From an uncultured Planctomycetota bacterium (GTDB taxonomy: Bacteria; Planctomycetota; Phycisphaerae; UBA1845; UTPLA1), in assembly GCA_900696465.1 (NCBI GenBank), contig CAADGE010000042.1, forward strand, positions 1-64,000: a stretch of DNA of 64,000 nucleotides. The letters are read 5' to 3'. Below, piece by piece: positions 54,039 to 63,462 of the stretch. Below the pieces are notes generated by a model. The model was given only the letters and a program-made list of their open reading frames with translations, ran no database searches and had not been told where the DNA came from. Positions within the stretch are counted from its first letter, which is position 1. Each line of letters begins with the position of its first letter. The position numbers and the translations under genes were made by a program.

Positions 54039-54974
54039 TCACGCCTTCGCCTTGATCAGGTGTGACCGCATTGCCAAGTAACCGCGCAGTGCCACGTCCA
54101 GCGGATCGGCCGTCGAGAGCCCGACATACTCGATGCGACGATTCACGCAGGCCGCCCGAATGTCGGCAAGAAAGGCATTCAGCGCTTCCAGATAGCCGCT
54201 CCGCAGCGCTTGAGGGTCGGTCAAGAGTTGCAGCTCAGGGACCTCGAGTCCTTCGAACAACGTATGGTCAAGAAAGGGAAACTCCCGTTCATCCTGATCG
54301 AGCACGTGCATCACAATCAATTCGTGGTTGCCCTGCTGCAGTCGTTCGATGCCGCGGATCACGTCATCCAATCCGGCCAGCAGATCCGACACCAGGACAA
54401 CGATGCTGCGACGATGCAACTGCGCTGCCAGTTGCGTGAAGACGGCCCTGGCCTCCGTCGGTCGATCGAGCCGAGCCCTTTCGAGCTGGGCAATGACCGA
54501 TTGCAGGTGCGCGAAGTTCGAGTAGGCCGGCATCGTAAGCCGCACCTGATCATCGAAGAGCATCAGTCCGACGGCGTCGCCCTGGTTCACGAGCAAGTAT
54601 GCAAGACTGGCCGCCAGTGTGGCGGCATAGTCGAATTTGTTCATACGCGGCACGGCGCCAGCTTCTGGCCGATGCTCCGGATAGCGCATCGAAGAGGAAC
54701 AATCTACGAGAATGTGTGCCCTGAGATTGGTCTCTTCCTCGTACTGCTTGACGTAGAATCGGTCGCTTTTTCCGTACACGCGCCAGTCGAGGTGCCGCAG
54801 ATCGTCGCCGGGAACGTATTCGCGATGTTGAGAAAACTCGACGGAGAAGCCATGGTACGGGCTGCGGTGCATGCCGCTAATGATGCCTTCGACCACGGTG
54901 CGGGCGCGCAATTCCAGTCCGCCGATCCGGGCGAGCACGTCGGGTCGCAGGTAGTTCTTATCTCCGGCAGGCAT
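54039..54974 (-). CDS. DUF58 protein
   Basis: A 311-residue DUF58 protein (a VWA-like fold adjacent to MoxR in most bacteria). Diagnostic features are EFSQHREYVPGDDLRHLDWRVYG (two parts), the MIDAS-like VDCSSSM, and KFDYAATLAASLAYLL. The start ATG 54974 has GGAGAGG upstream. No membrane helix is present, so this is the soluble type. It lies 88 bases after moxR. Confidence 0.92.
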   Translation of the reverse strand: MPAGDKNYLRPDVLARIGGLELRARTVVEGIISGMHRSPYHGFSVEFSQHREYVPGDDLRHLDWRVYGKSDRFYVKQYEEETNLRAHILVDCSSSMRYPEHRPEAGAVPRMNKFDYAATLAASLAYLLVNQGDAVGLMLFDDQVRLTMPAYSNFAHLQSVIAQLERARLDRPTEARAVFTQLAAQLHRRSIVVLVSDLLAGLDDVIRGIERLQQGNHELIVMHVLDQDEREFPFLDHTLFEGLEVPELQLLTDPQALRSGYLEALNAFLADIRAACVNRRIEYVGLSTADPLDVALRGYLAMRSHLIKAKA

Positions 54975-55062
54975 GTAACCTCTCCGTCACCCATTGGGGG
55001 CGACGATACGGAACCCGATGCACGGGGGATCGATCAAACGGCGGACGCGGCATCGCGCGGCT

Positions 55063-56124
55063 TCATCCGCTGACGGCACGGCTGACGCGGTCATCCTGTA
55101 ACAGACCCCCGGCGTGGGGATCGGTCTGATCGAGCAGGTCGCGCGTAAGCCGATCGGAACCATAGCCCTCGGCCTGAGCGGCGAAGTTCGTAATGACGCG
55201 GTGCCGCAGGACCGGTGCCGCGAGCGCACGAATGTCATCGGTGGAAACGTGGTAGTTTCCACGGAGCACAGCCCGGGCTTTGGCACCGAGAATGAGAAAC
55301 TGCACGGCCCGCGGCCCCGCGCCCCAGGCAACGTGTCGTCGCACGAATTCTGGAGCGGTCGGATCTGCCGGCCGCGTTCGCCGCACCAGGTCCAGCGCGT
55401 AGCGAACGACCGGCGGCGCCGCAGGCACACGCCGCACGAGCTTCTGCAATTCGAGAATCTCAGACGCGTTGAGCACCGTTTCGACCTTGGCATCGCTCTC
55501 CGTCGTCGTGCGCGTGGCGATCTCCAGCTCTTCGTCGTAACTCGGGTAGCCGATGTAAATCTTGAACATGAAACGATCCTGCTGCGCTTCCGGCAACGGA
55601 TACGTACCCTCCTGCTCAATCGGGTTCTGCGTCGCCAGCACGAAGAACGGTGCTTCCAGCGTGTGGCGCACACCGCCGACCGTGACCTGGCGTTCCTGCA
55701 TCGCTTCGAGCATCGCCGCCTGCGTCTTGGGTGGCGTGCGATTGATCTCGTCCGCGAGAATGATGTTCGCGAACACCGGACCGGGCAGGAACTTGAACGC
55801 ACGGTTGCCCGTCGCGCGGTCTTCGGCGATCACCTCCGTGCCGGTGATGTCGCTGGGCATGAGGTCGGGCGTGAACTGAATCCGATTAAAGGACAGCGAC
55901 AGGCAGCGCGACAGACTCGAGATCATCAGCGTCTTGGCCAGACCGGGTACGCCTTCGAGAATGCAGTGACCGCCTGCGAAGAGGGCGATGAGCATTTCTT
56001 CGATGACAGCATCCTGCCCGACGATGATCCGGGAGAGTTCGCCGCGGATCTTTCGATGGGCCTCCTGGAGCTTCCGGGTCGCCGCCAGATCGTCGCCGCC
56101 GGTGGGTGGGTTAGTCTCACTCAT
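55063..56124 (-). CDS. MoxR-family AAA+ ATPase
   Basis: A 353-residue MoxR chaperone ATPase. I choose the third of three tandem ATGs (56124), with AAAGG 6 bases upstream. Motifs: Walker A-like GVPGLAKT, Walker B ILADEINR, sensor 1 ATQNPIEQEGTYPLPEAQQDRFMF (two parts) and the C-terminal lid. MoxR acts with VWA proteins to mature or remodel envelope complexes. It is followed by DUF58 and BatA-like genes in the usual order, and lies 120 bases after the toroid gene. Confidence 0.94.
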   Translation of the reverse strand: MSETNPPTGGDDLAATRKLQEAHRKIRGELSRIIVGQDAVIEEMLIALFAGGHCILEGVPGLAKTLMISSLSRCLSLSFNRIQFTPDLMPSDITGTEVIAEDRATGNRAFKFLPGPVFANIILADEINRTPPKTQAAMLEAMQERQVTVGGVRHTLEAPFFVLATQNPIEQEGTYPLPEAQQDRFMFKIYIGYPSYDEELEIATRTTTESDAKVETVLNASEILELQKLVRRVPAAPPVVRYALDLVRRTRPADPTAPEFVRRHVAWGAGPRAVQFLILGAKARAVLRGNYHVSTDDIRALAAPVLRHRVITNFAAQAEGYGSDRLTRDLLDQTDPHAGGLLQDDRVSRAVSG

Positions 56125-56244
56125 CATCATCCTTTCAAAATCGCAGGTTTCCAGGGAAACCGAGGTCTGCTTCGAGTCCATTGACGACTGCGGCAACTGT
56201 CATCCTGCCGTACGTCAGTGACGAATGCACTCATGGGCTGAATG

Positions 56245-57348
56245 CTACCGTTGCATGATCGGCAGGTTGTTGTACGGCAACTGAAGAATGACCAGGGCGA
56301 TCGCCGTGCCGTAAATCCTCCCGACCGAATCCCCCTGCCACGAGCCGTCCGAATCCTGCGTCGCCAGAAGCCGGTCACGAATCTTGGGGTAGTATTCGTT
56401 CCAGTCCTTCTCTCCGGACAGATACATCGCCTGGGCGAGATAGAAATGGGCATAGAACCAGTGCCCCCAGACGCCCTCGCCGCCGGCGCCGAATCCGATC
56501 GTCCGCTTGCAGTAGCGCAGGGCGTTGATCGCCAGTGGATTGTCGTATTCGCCCGCGTTGAACCAGCACATGACCGCGGCGGCGGTGATCGGCGGCCGCG
56601 AGCCGGTCATGCCCACGCGATAGGCAATGCCGCCATCGGGTTGAATCGACTTCTCCAGGTAGCCCATCGCCTGGTCGATCACCTTCTTGGGAACGGCAAT
56701 ACCGGCGTTTCGCGCCGAGCGCATCGCCTGTACCTGGGTGATGGTCACTGAACCTTCATCGCCGTTCATATCCGGTGTATACAACCATCCGCCCAGACGA
56801 CTCTGCGACTTGGCGATGAGCTGCACCCCCTGTTGCAACGCGAAGCGAATCTGCTCCATCCGCTCGGGGTCCTCCTCGGTGCCCAGGGCCTCGCCGAGCA
56901 GCAGCATCGAAAAGCCGTGGCCATACATCGAGCGAGATTCTTCCTCGCCCGGGCGACAGATCAGACCGTTTCGCTGCGACGAGCGAACGACGTAGGTGAG
57001 CGTCTTGCGAACCTGTGGTGCGTAAGGTCCCTGCGTGGAATTGCTCCCGGACGCCATCAGCGCCAGGCCGGCCAACGCCGACATCGCCACCGGGTAGCTG
57101 CCCATACCACCGGCTTCGCGGAAGGAACCATCCGAACTCTGTCGCGAGAGGAGATATTTCATCCCCTTTTCAATGGCTTCCACCGTCGCCTCATCGACCA
57201 GCGGGGGATGCCGGGGTGGCAGCGATGCAGCTCTCACCACAGAGGGCGCTGCGATCATCACCAGCGACAGCAGAACATGGGTGAAACCTCTTCCGAGGCA
57301 ACGTGCCCCACTGCCGACAGATCGAACTTCCTGATTCGGGTGTTTCAT
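56245..57348 (-). CDS. Secreted alpha/alpha-toroid protein (prenyltransferase/squalene-cyclase-like repeats)
   Basis: A 367-residue exported protein. The start ATG 57348 has GAGG 9 bases upstream; a TTG at 57363 overlaps the preceding stop. A signal peptide (about 24-42, ending VVRAAS) precedes a toroid made of QSSDGSF, SQSRLGGW, IQPDGGIAYR and TQDSDGSW repeats. These are the QW-like motifs of terpene-cyclase and alpha-2-macroglobulin-type toroids. No DxDD catalytic motif is seen, so it is probably not a cyclase. Homologues are common in planctomycete MoxR operons. Confidence 0.82.
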   Translation of the reverse strand: MKHPNQEVRSVGSGARCLGRGFTHVLLSLVMIAAPSVVRAASLPPRHPPLVDEATVEAIEKGMKYLLSRQSSDGSFREAGGMGSYPVAMSALAGLALMASGSNSTQGPYAPQVRKTLTYVVRSSQRNGLICRPGEEESRSMYGHGFSMLLLGEALGTEEDPERMEQIRFALQQGVQLIAKSQSRLGGWLYTPDMNGDEGSVTITQVQAMRSARNAGIAVPKKVIDQAMGYLEKSIQPDGGIAYRVGMTGSRPPITAAAVMCWFNAGEYDNPLAINALRYCKRTIGFGAGGEGVWGHWFYAHFYLAQAMYLSGEKDWNEYYPKIRDRLLATQDSDGSWQGDSVGRIYGTAIALVILQLPYNNLPIMQR

Positions 57349-57359
57349 CCGTGTTCGCC

Positions 57360-60300
57360 TCAATCGCCGCTCAGCCGGGCCGTTCGCTCCGGTCGAGGGG
57401 AGAAACCCGTCGCCGATGCATCCTCAGCGGCTTGCAGAACATAGTAGCCATCCGGGCCGATCGCAATGATCCGATCGTCGAAGATCACCACGTCCGTCAA
57501 CAATCCCGAAAAGGCGCGATCATCTGGCCTCTTGTTTTCGAAGAGGTAAGGGCTTTCGATCAACCGCCTGCGACCGGACTTATCGAAAACAAATAAGCGC
57601 GAGGCCGTGATGTTCGGCGCGCCGCGAATCCACCACGGACGCCCCTGCATAACACGATTGTCCGCTCGAAACTCGTAGCTGACGGCTGCGACATAATCCG
57701 GCGAGGCCCGCAACATCCTACGGCTGATTGTTGCCAACGGCCCCAGATCGTGTCGCCATCCTGACTCGCCTTCTTTGAGCGGAAAGCAGACGAGTACGAA
57801 ATTCGAGGGTTCCCCGTTCGTCTGAGTAAAGAGGACCAGACGCTCCCCGGCCGAAGGTGTCGACGTTGGAGGAGGATCGACCACGGCGTCACGGGGAGGA
57901 ATCTGCAAGCCCTTGGCGTGAATCTCCTTGATGACCGCTCCACTCTCGGCGTTGACGACCGTAATACGATTTCGACCGTGACAGATCCCGGCATACCGAT
58001 CATTGAGTGGCAAGATGCCGCTGATCAGTCCTGAAATCGGTAATTCCCACAACGGACGGCCCGTTTCAATGTCGCGCCCGATGACGCGCGAGAAACCGCT
58101 GCGGCAGACGCTGCCGCCGACGATGGCAAGATGTACGTCCGTCACCTGCGGTATTTCCTCTTCCTCACCGGAGTCGACCGCGCTGCGTGCGACGCGCAGT
58201 ATCTCTTTGAGCGCCTCCTGTACGCGCGTCTCCTTCTGCGACTGCGCATCCGGAACCAGCAGGGAATACTGTCGGCGGACGCGGCCACTGTACGGATCAA
58301 GCACCGTAAGCACCTCCGCCGCTGCGTCGATCGCCACGACCTGCCCGCGCACCACCGCCAGCTTGCCGAGCGGCCGGCCCGCGAACTGCCGCCGCCACAC
58401 GGGTCGGGCTCCCTGTCGAGCCGGCAACGCCATCAACGTGTTGGCATGCGTGGCGATGATGATCATGTCCTCGCTGTGAACGACCGGCGGATCAGGCAGT
58501 GCGCCGCCGTCGGAATCGACGAATGTGCTCGGCCACATCATTCGACCACTCAGCAGACCGATCGACGTGATGCGACCGCCGGAGGCCAGCACCGCCAATC
58601 GGCCGCAGATCGCCGCCGGACGCGCATCGAGCGTTCCCCATTCTCGGAGCACCGCCTCCTGGTCCTCCACGACCTGGCCGAGATCATTCGTCCATGCGGC
58701 CAGCTCCATCTTCGGACTGCGCGCTCGCACGCCGATCACCTGGCTGAGCTTGAGAATCGGCAGCACGCCGCCAAAGCGATCGGGCCGTTCCGCCGGATCG
58801 TAGAACGAAACGGTATCCCGTAGCTGCATGCTGCTCGGAATCTCCTCCTGACTGACGAGTTCCAGCTTACGCGCCCCATCCAGAATCCACGGCAGGGTCG
58901 AAGTCTGCTGCGTTGATCCGGGAGGCAGAAGCGCTGTCATGCGCTCCACGAATTGCTCGCACGTTTCGGCATCGGCCGCAGCACCCGTGCTCAACGATCC
59001 CGGCAATTTTTCTCCGGGTGGGTGTTTTCGAAGCGCCGCGAGTACGCGCACGGCCTCCGCCGGGGCTGACGGCCATCGTCCATCCGCGGCGGTATAGACT
59101 TGCGCCAGCAATCCGAGGGCCTCGCGCCCGGCTTCACTTGCCGCCGATCTTCGAACGGCACGCTCCCAATGGAAGACCGCCGATTCCGGATCACCACCCT
59201 CCATGCACCACCGGCCGAGACGAACATCGAGCCGGGCGGCGATTTCCTGCAATTGCGGATCGCGAGCATCGCCCGACTGCGCGTCGATCATCGATCCCGT
59301 GACCAGCCCGTCGGAAAGACGAAGCATCTCGTGAAAATCGGCATCCGTACCCGCACGATCCAACTGTTCGCTGACATCATCGAGAATCGCCCGGCGCTGC
59401 TCAACCGAAGACCGATTCCACAATCCCGTTAATCGTTCACGAATCAGAACACTGGCCCGAGCGAGCAATTGGCCTTCAACCGCGGTGGGTTCGTCACCGC
59501 GCTCGCGCAAGAGTTCCAGCATCAAGTGGACCGAATCCACCACCTGTCCCTGTTCTGCGTACAGCTCAGCCAGGGCCAGCGATGCACGGATCACATCGTC
59601 GGAACGTTGCGCGTACTGCGTCGCCTTCTCAAGAAGCCCGCGTCGGGCGTCGAGAGGTGACTCTGCGGCGAGACCGAGCAGAACTTCCACACGCTGCCGG
59701 GCAATGCGCGACCCTGTTTCTGCATCCGGCTGTGCGGCCAGCAGCTTCTCGGATCGATCGAGATACGCCAGCGCGTCGTTCCACTGTCGCTCGATTGCCG
59801 CCAGCCATGCCAGTCGCAGAACCGCGCGAAGGTCATCGGGGTCGCGCTCGAGTGCCCGGTCGGCCATCTGACGAGATTGTTGCACATCGGGAAACTTGCT
59901 GATGCTCGTCGGTGTGACACTGTAGAGCGCGCCGTCGAGGGCCAGCAAGTTGCCCATGGCAGAGTTCGTCGGCAGCAGTTTGTCGCGTCGCTTGCCGGTA
60001 GCGATCTCCAGGCGAACCAGTCCTTCCGCTGTGGGCACCAGCAGATCGTCGCCGCACCAGGCAGGTCGGCCGGTCGGGAGATGGTCCTCGTTGTGCCAGA
60101 TCGTATAACCGGATGCAGCATCGATGCAGGCGACGGATGTTCCCGCGGCCAGCACTCGCTGCGCATCGGCCCCGACCAGGTAACGGAGCGATCCACGCGG
60201 ATGGGTCCACGCAGGTTCGCCAGTAAAGCGATTGAATGCCAGCATCCTGTCACTATCGTGCGGCGCCAGGATGACGTTGCCCCCCGCGATCAGGGGCGGC

Positions 60301-62369
60301 GAACTGAGCCATTCGTCGAATTGCGGAGCCCAGCGTCCACGGCCGACCCACACGGCATCACGATTGCGCTGGGCGCGCAGCACCAGTTCCGCGCGTTCAT
60401 ACTCCGCCAGCCAGCGGAGGGAGTAATCGAATGCGCTCAACGCCACCAGCATGCCCGCGCCGGTGGGGACAAAAACCGTTCCGTCATGAACCGTCGGCTG
60501 AAGGACACCGTTCATGGGGAAGACACCAGGACGGGCGCTGCCGAGCAGTACCTTTCTCGCAAGCCGGCCACTGGGTTCGAAGACAGCCAGGTTCAGATCG
60601 GAGCCCATCTGAAAAACGGCGAGCAGGTGCCCCGACGCGCCGGAATTCATGACCGGCGGACCGTAGAAGTGTGCGAAACGTAATTCGTCGTCCGGCGGAC
60701 CGCTGCGTCCGCGGGTCCAGACGGCGCGACCGGTGTCTGCTTCGAATGCGCGAAGTGAGTTCGGCTCGCAGCTGCCGAAACCGTCGTTGGGATCCACCAC
60801 ACCCTGGCGCGTCGGGAATCGCTCGCCGGTGGTACCGAGTTGTTCGACGACAAAGACGAGGCCGCTGACGACGAGGTTGTCGTTAACAGGTGAGACACCG
60901 GTACCACCGCTGGATGCGATGTTCACGGCTGGGGTGCAGGAAATCGCGCCGCGGTACTCATGAAACAGCGCGGTGGTCGTACGCTCATCGAGTCGATCAC
61001 GATTGTCGCCTTCGATCGTACCGACGCTGATGCGAAACTGCGTGACGGCAGCGTCACGCGGACGGATGCGCGGCACGCTCCGCCAAAGCACCTCGAAGGT
61101 CGCCAGGTCACGGGCCACGATTCCCTCGGGGCTGGTCACGAAGAGGGCCTGGCCGTCGCTGACGCATTGCCAAACTGGAGGTCGGCCGCGCTGGGTCACG
61201 ATCTGCAGCGCCTGGGTCTCGTCGATCCGCTCGGTACCGGGCAGATGGTCGTGCCAGAAGCCCGGCTCGCCTGCGTCGTGCATCACGGCGGGATGCGTGG
61301 CTTGCATACGACCGGCCAAGGCACTTGGGCCGAGAAGCCATGGCCATGCGCGAAGGTGAGATCGCGGATTGGAAATAGGGAACTGCGAACTGGTCGTACG
61401 GCGGGCGATGAACTCGGCGACGGCATCGATACGCGCGCGGGGCTCGTCATTTACTGATGAGACGTCCTTACCGCCCTTTTGCATTTGGGCAGCATCGGTT
61501 CTGGCCTGTTCAATGGCGGCAGCAGCTCGTGCCGGTTGATCCGTCTGTGCAGAGGCCACGGCCTCACGAAGCCGTATCGACCATCGCGGGACTTTGCAGT
61601 GCGGCAGCGCTTCGAGTTGGGCAAGGACCTCCAGGGCTTCGCCGGCTGAACCGCGATCAAGCAGCCAGTTGGCCAGCAGGTCGAGGGCCTCGGGGCCGAC
61701 GGAGGTCATGGGGTACTTTCGGGCGATGAGGCGGAGTCGATCAGGATCGTGCGCTCGAACGGCGGCCTCATAGATGGCGAGGGCCTCGGCATCGTAAAGC
61801 ACGCGAAAGGCCTGCAGGCCGGCCGGGGGCCAGGACATCATCTGCGACTGTGCAAGGCGGGTAGCGGAAACGTAGCGCGGGGCGGCGGCGCGGAGCTCAT
61901 CCGCAACAGGCGAGACGTCGGTACCACTCTCAATGGCGGTGACGGTGCGGTCGCCGTACTCGTCGATCACGCGGCAGAGGGTATCGGCCGCGAGCTTCCA
62001 GTCGTCGCGCTGTGCGGCTTCTGCTGCACGGGCTAACCAGCGTTCGGCATCGCGGTCCACAATCGGCACAAGGCGGTTCGTCTCGCCGGGAACGGGCGGC
62101 TCGACCGTGCGACCGCCGAGCTGTTGCATGAGGACGGCCTCCTGCCAAGCGAGCGTTGCCGGCGTGAGCACGAGAAGCAGCGCGGTGCAGGCGGCAAAGA
62201 GGCAAGGGGTAATTGGATTTTGGAATCTGGATTTTGGATTGCCCTCCAAGCGGTACAGCGGCGGCGAGCAGGTGTTGCGCTCGATGGCGCGGGGCACAGT
62301 TCGATGCAGCATCGCAGATTTGCATTGCTCGATGGTGCTGGTTGCGTGATGGGTGACGCGTCGATGCAT
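57360..62369 (-). CDS. Giant exported PQQ-propeller/TPR protein
   Basis: A 1669-codon protein, first gene of the 13-gene operon. After a signal/anchor (about 55-77: CLFAACTALLLVLTP) come helical TPR-like repeats (about 100-280), a first PQQ-type propeller (about 370-800), a second TPR-like region (about 830-1120), and a second propeller (about 1190-1660). Blades read AVWTRGRSG, FTGEPAWTHP, SGYTIWHNED, TGRPLWELP. Five short DNA repeats of two families fall in frame inside it (see repeats), adding NPKS/NPRS and VSPV peptides at domain borders. The start is uncertain: ATG 62369 or 62312. The function is unknown; it is probably a large envelope scaffold or sensor. Confidence 0.82.
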   Translation of the reverse strand: MHRRVTHHATSTIEQCKSAMLHRTVPRAIERNTCSPPLYRLEGNPKSRFQNPITPCLFAACTALLLVLTPATLAWQEAVLMQQLGGRTVEPPVPGETNRLVPIVDRDAERWLARAAEAAQRDDWKLAADTLCRVIDEYGDRTVTAIESGTDVSPVADELRAAAPRYVSATRLAQSQMMSWPPAGLQAFRVLYDAEALAIYEAAVRAHDPDRLRLIARKYPMTSVGPEALDLLANWLLDRGSAGEALEVLAQLEALPHCKVPRWSIRLREAVASAQTDQPARAAAAIEQARTDAAQMQKGGKDVSSVNDEPRARIDAVAEFIARRTTSSQFPISNPRSHLRAWPWLLGPSALAGRMQATHPAVMHDAGEPGFWHDHLPGTERIDETQALQIVTQRGRPPVWQCVSDGQALFVTSPEGIVARDLATFEVLWRSVPRIRPRDAAVTQFRISVGTIEGDNRDRLDERTTTALFHEYRGAISCTPAVNIASSGGTGVSPVNDNLVVSGLVFVVEQLGTTGERFPTRQGVVDPNDGFGSCEPNSLRAFEADTGRAVWTRGRSGPPDDELRFAHFYGPPVMNSGASGHLLAVFQMGSDLNLAVFEPSGRLARKVLLGSARPGVFPMNGVLQPTVHDGTVFVPTGAGMLVALSAFDYSLRWLAEYERAELVLRAQRNRDAVWVGRGRWAPQFDEWLSSPPLIAGGNVILAPHDSDRMLAFNRFTGEPAWTHPRGSLRYLVGADAQRVLAAGTSVACIDAASGYTIWHNEDHLPTGRPAWCGDDLLVPTAEGLVRLEIATGKRRDKLLPTNSAMGNLLALDGALYSVTPTSISKFPDVQQSRQMADRALERDPDDLRAVLRLAWLAAIERQWNDALAYLDRSEKLLAAQPDAETGSRIARQRVEVLLGLAAESPLDARRGLLEKATQYAQRSDDVIRASLALAELYAEQGQVVDSVHLMLELLRERGDEPTAVEGQLLARASVLIRERLTGLWNRSSVEQRRAILDDVSEQLDRAGTDADFHEMLRLSDGLVTGSMIDAQSGDARDPQLQEIAARLDVRLGRWCMEGGDPESAVFHWERAVRRSAASEAGREALGLLAQVYTAADGRWPSAPAEAVRVLAALRKHPPGEKLPGSLSTGAAADAETCEQFVERMTALLPPGSTQQTSTLPWILDGARKLELVSQEEIPSSMQLRDTVSFYDPAERPDRFGGVLPILKLSQVIGVRARSPKMELAAWTNDLGQVVEDQEAVLREWGTLDARPAAICGRLAVLASGGRITSIGLLSGRMMWPSTFVDSDGGALPDPPVVHSEDMIIIATHANTLMALPARQGARPVWRRQFAGRPLGKLAVVRGQVVAIDAAAEVLTVLDPYSGRVRRQYSLLVPDAQSQKETRVQEALKEILRVARSAVDSGEEEEIPQVTDVHLAIVGGSVCRSGFSRVIGRDIETGRPLWELPISGLISGILPLNDRYAGICHGRNRITVVNAESGAVIKEIHAKGLQIPPRDAVVDPPPTSTPSAGERLVLFTQTNGEPSNFVLVCFPLKEGESGWRHDLGPLATISRRMLRASPDYVAAVSYEFRADNRVMQGRPWWIRGAPNITASRLFVFDKSGRRRLIESPYLFENKRPDDRAFSGLLTDVVIFDDRIIAIGPDGYYVLQAAEDASATGFSPRPERTARLSGD
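60876..60910 (-). repeat. In-frame VSPV-type repeat, copy A
   Basis: Encodes GGTGVSPVNDN on the - strand. The + strand core is GTTAACAGGTGAGACACCGG. The same roughly 32-base unit recurs at 61443-61475 and 61894-61928 in this gene. Confidence 0.6.
61361..61400 (-). repeat. In-frame AAATCC-type repeat, peptide FPISNPRS
   Basis: On the + strand it reads CGCGGATTGGAAATAGGGAA. The - strand reading gives SQFPISNPRSH within the large PQQ gene, just before the first propeller. It belongs to the same degenerate family as 22799-22828 and 62211-62243. Confidence 0.45.
61443..61475 (-). repeat. In-frame VSPV-type repeat, copy B (diverged)
   Basis: Encodes GGKDVSSVNDEP. The + strand core CATTTACTGATGAGACGTCC aligns with copies A and C at most positions. 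It lies in a low-constraint linker ahead of the first propeller. Confidence 0.5.
61894..61928 (-). repeat. In-frame VSPV-type repeat, copy C
   Basis: Encodes SGTDVSPVADEL. The + strand core CGCAACAGGCGAGACGTCGG is near identical to copy A over the AACAGGxGAGACxxCGGTACCAC word. It falls between N-terminal helical repeats. Confidence 0.6.
62211..62243 (-). repeat. In-frame AAATCC-type repeat, peptide NPKSRFQNP
   Basis: On the + strand it is TTGGATTTTGGAATCTGGAT plus TTTGGATTG, four degenerate copies of an 8-base unit. In the large PQQ gene it encodes NPKSRFQNPI directly before the signal/anchor segment, which raises doubt about the true N-terminus. Confidence 0.6.
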
Positions 62370-62526
62370 CGGCGAGAACGGCTCCCGGTATCGTGACCCC
62401 TGTGCCCCGTGGACGCTGCTTTGAGCATTCGCGGCGTTAGTATCGTAGTCGTGGCAGTACTCTTAGTATACCTTCGAGGGCGTAGTACGGTGCGATGATG
62501 GGGGTGACCGTTGCGGCGGCGAGGTC

Positions 62527-63462
62527 ATGCCACCTATGGGGCCATCCAACGAACACGGCAGGGGCGATTCACGCGCGAGCGACGGGTCGCAAAGTGCCCG
62601 GAGGCCAGCGATGGGCGGGCTTCTCGCGGCGATGGCGTACATGTTGCCCGTGGGAAGAATCTCGGGGCAAGGTACGGCGACGGCGGCGGGGTGGATCGTT
62701 CTAGTCGGCTTGCTGGTCGGGTTGGCCTGGGCCGGGGTGTTTCGACTGACCTGGCGAATCTACGGCGAGGCAGGCGGGCTGCGCGTGATACCGGCGCTCG
62801 CCATCGTGGTGTTGGAATGCCTCTTCACCGGTGCATTCCTCGTCCGCGGATTCTCGAGAAGCGTTGCACAAGTCTCCGAGCGACACGCGACGCCGCACCT
62901 GCTGCGCGACGATGCGACAAACCCAGGGCCGACGAGTTGCATGGATGCCCGCCCAGTGGAGATCGTTGCGCTCGTGCTCATCCTCACGATCCTCGCGCAG
63001 TGGGTGTTGATCGTCAGCATACCGGTGGCTTCTCCCTGGTGGCCCACACATGGATGGCGAACCCACTTCAATTTTCTGTACCCCGCGCCCGTGTACCGGC
63101 CGCTGATCCTGGCGCCGCTCTGGGGCCGGTGGGGCCTGCTGCTGGCGTGCAGCATCGGACGGACGGCCCGCGAGGCAGATGCTGATACTGTGGCACTCTG
63201 CCGTACGGTACGACCCTCGGTCCTGCTGCGATGGACGCTGCTGCCGCTGGTGCTCAGTGCGATTTACTTCGGCCGAGACGGGAACTACCTTATCGGGATC
63301 ATCGCCGGAATGATCGTGTTCGGCGTGACGTATCTTGCAGCAGTGATGTTTGCGCGGCGACTGGGAGGCCAGACCCGTGAGTCACTCTTCGCCGCGGCCC
63401 AAATCGCACAACTGACGTTTCTCGCCGTTTACCGAGCGCTATGGCCGCTGATACACGGTTAA
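62527..63462 (+). CDS. Polytopic membrane protein, unknown function
   Basis: A 311-residue protein with about six predicted helices (for example 53-73, 85-105, 140-165, 190-215, 235-255 and 262-285), with a soluble basic N-terminus of about 25 residues. No family is recognised. The start ATG 62527 follows GCGAGG; ATG 62536 is also possible. Its end overlaps the comEC start by 22 bases, so the two are probably translated together. Confidence 0.65.
   Translation: MPPMGPSNEHGRGDSRASDGSQSARRPAMGGLLAAMAYMLPVGRISGQGTATAAGWIVLVGLLVGLAWAGVFRLTWRIYGEAGGLRVIPALAIVVLECLFTGAFLVRGFSRSVAQVSERHATPHLLRDDATNPGPTSCMDARPVEIVALVLILTILAQWVLIVSIPVASPWWPTHGWRTHFNFLYPAPVYRPLILAPLWGRWGLLLACSIGRTAREADADTVALCRTVRPSVLLRWTLLPLVLSAIYFGRDGNYLIGIIAGMIVFGVTYLAAVMFARRLGGQTRESLFAAAQIAQLTFLAVYRALWPLIHG

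Noticed and set aside
56245-57348. Toroid protein as a squalene or hopene cyclase
   Set aside because: It has a signal peptide, is half the usual size and lacks a DxDD-type catalytic motif.
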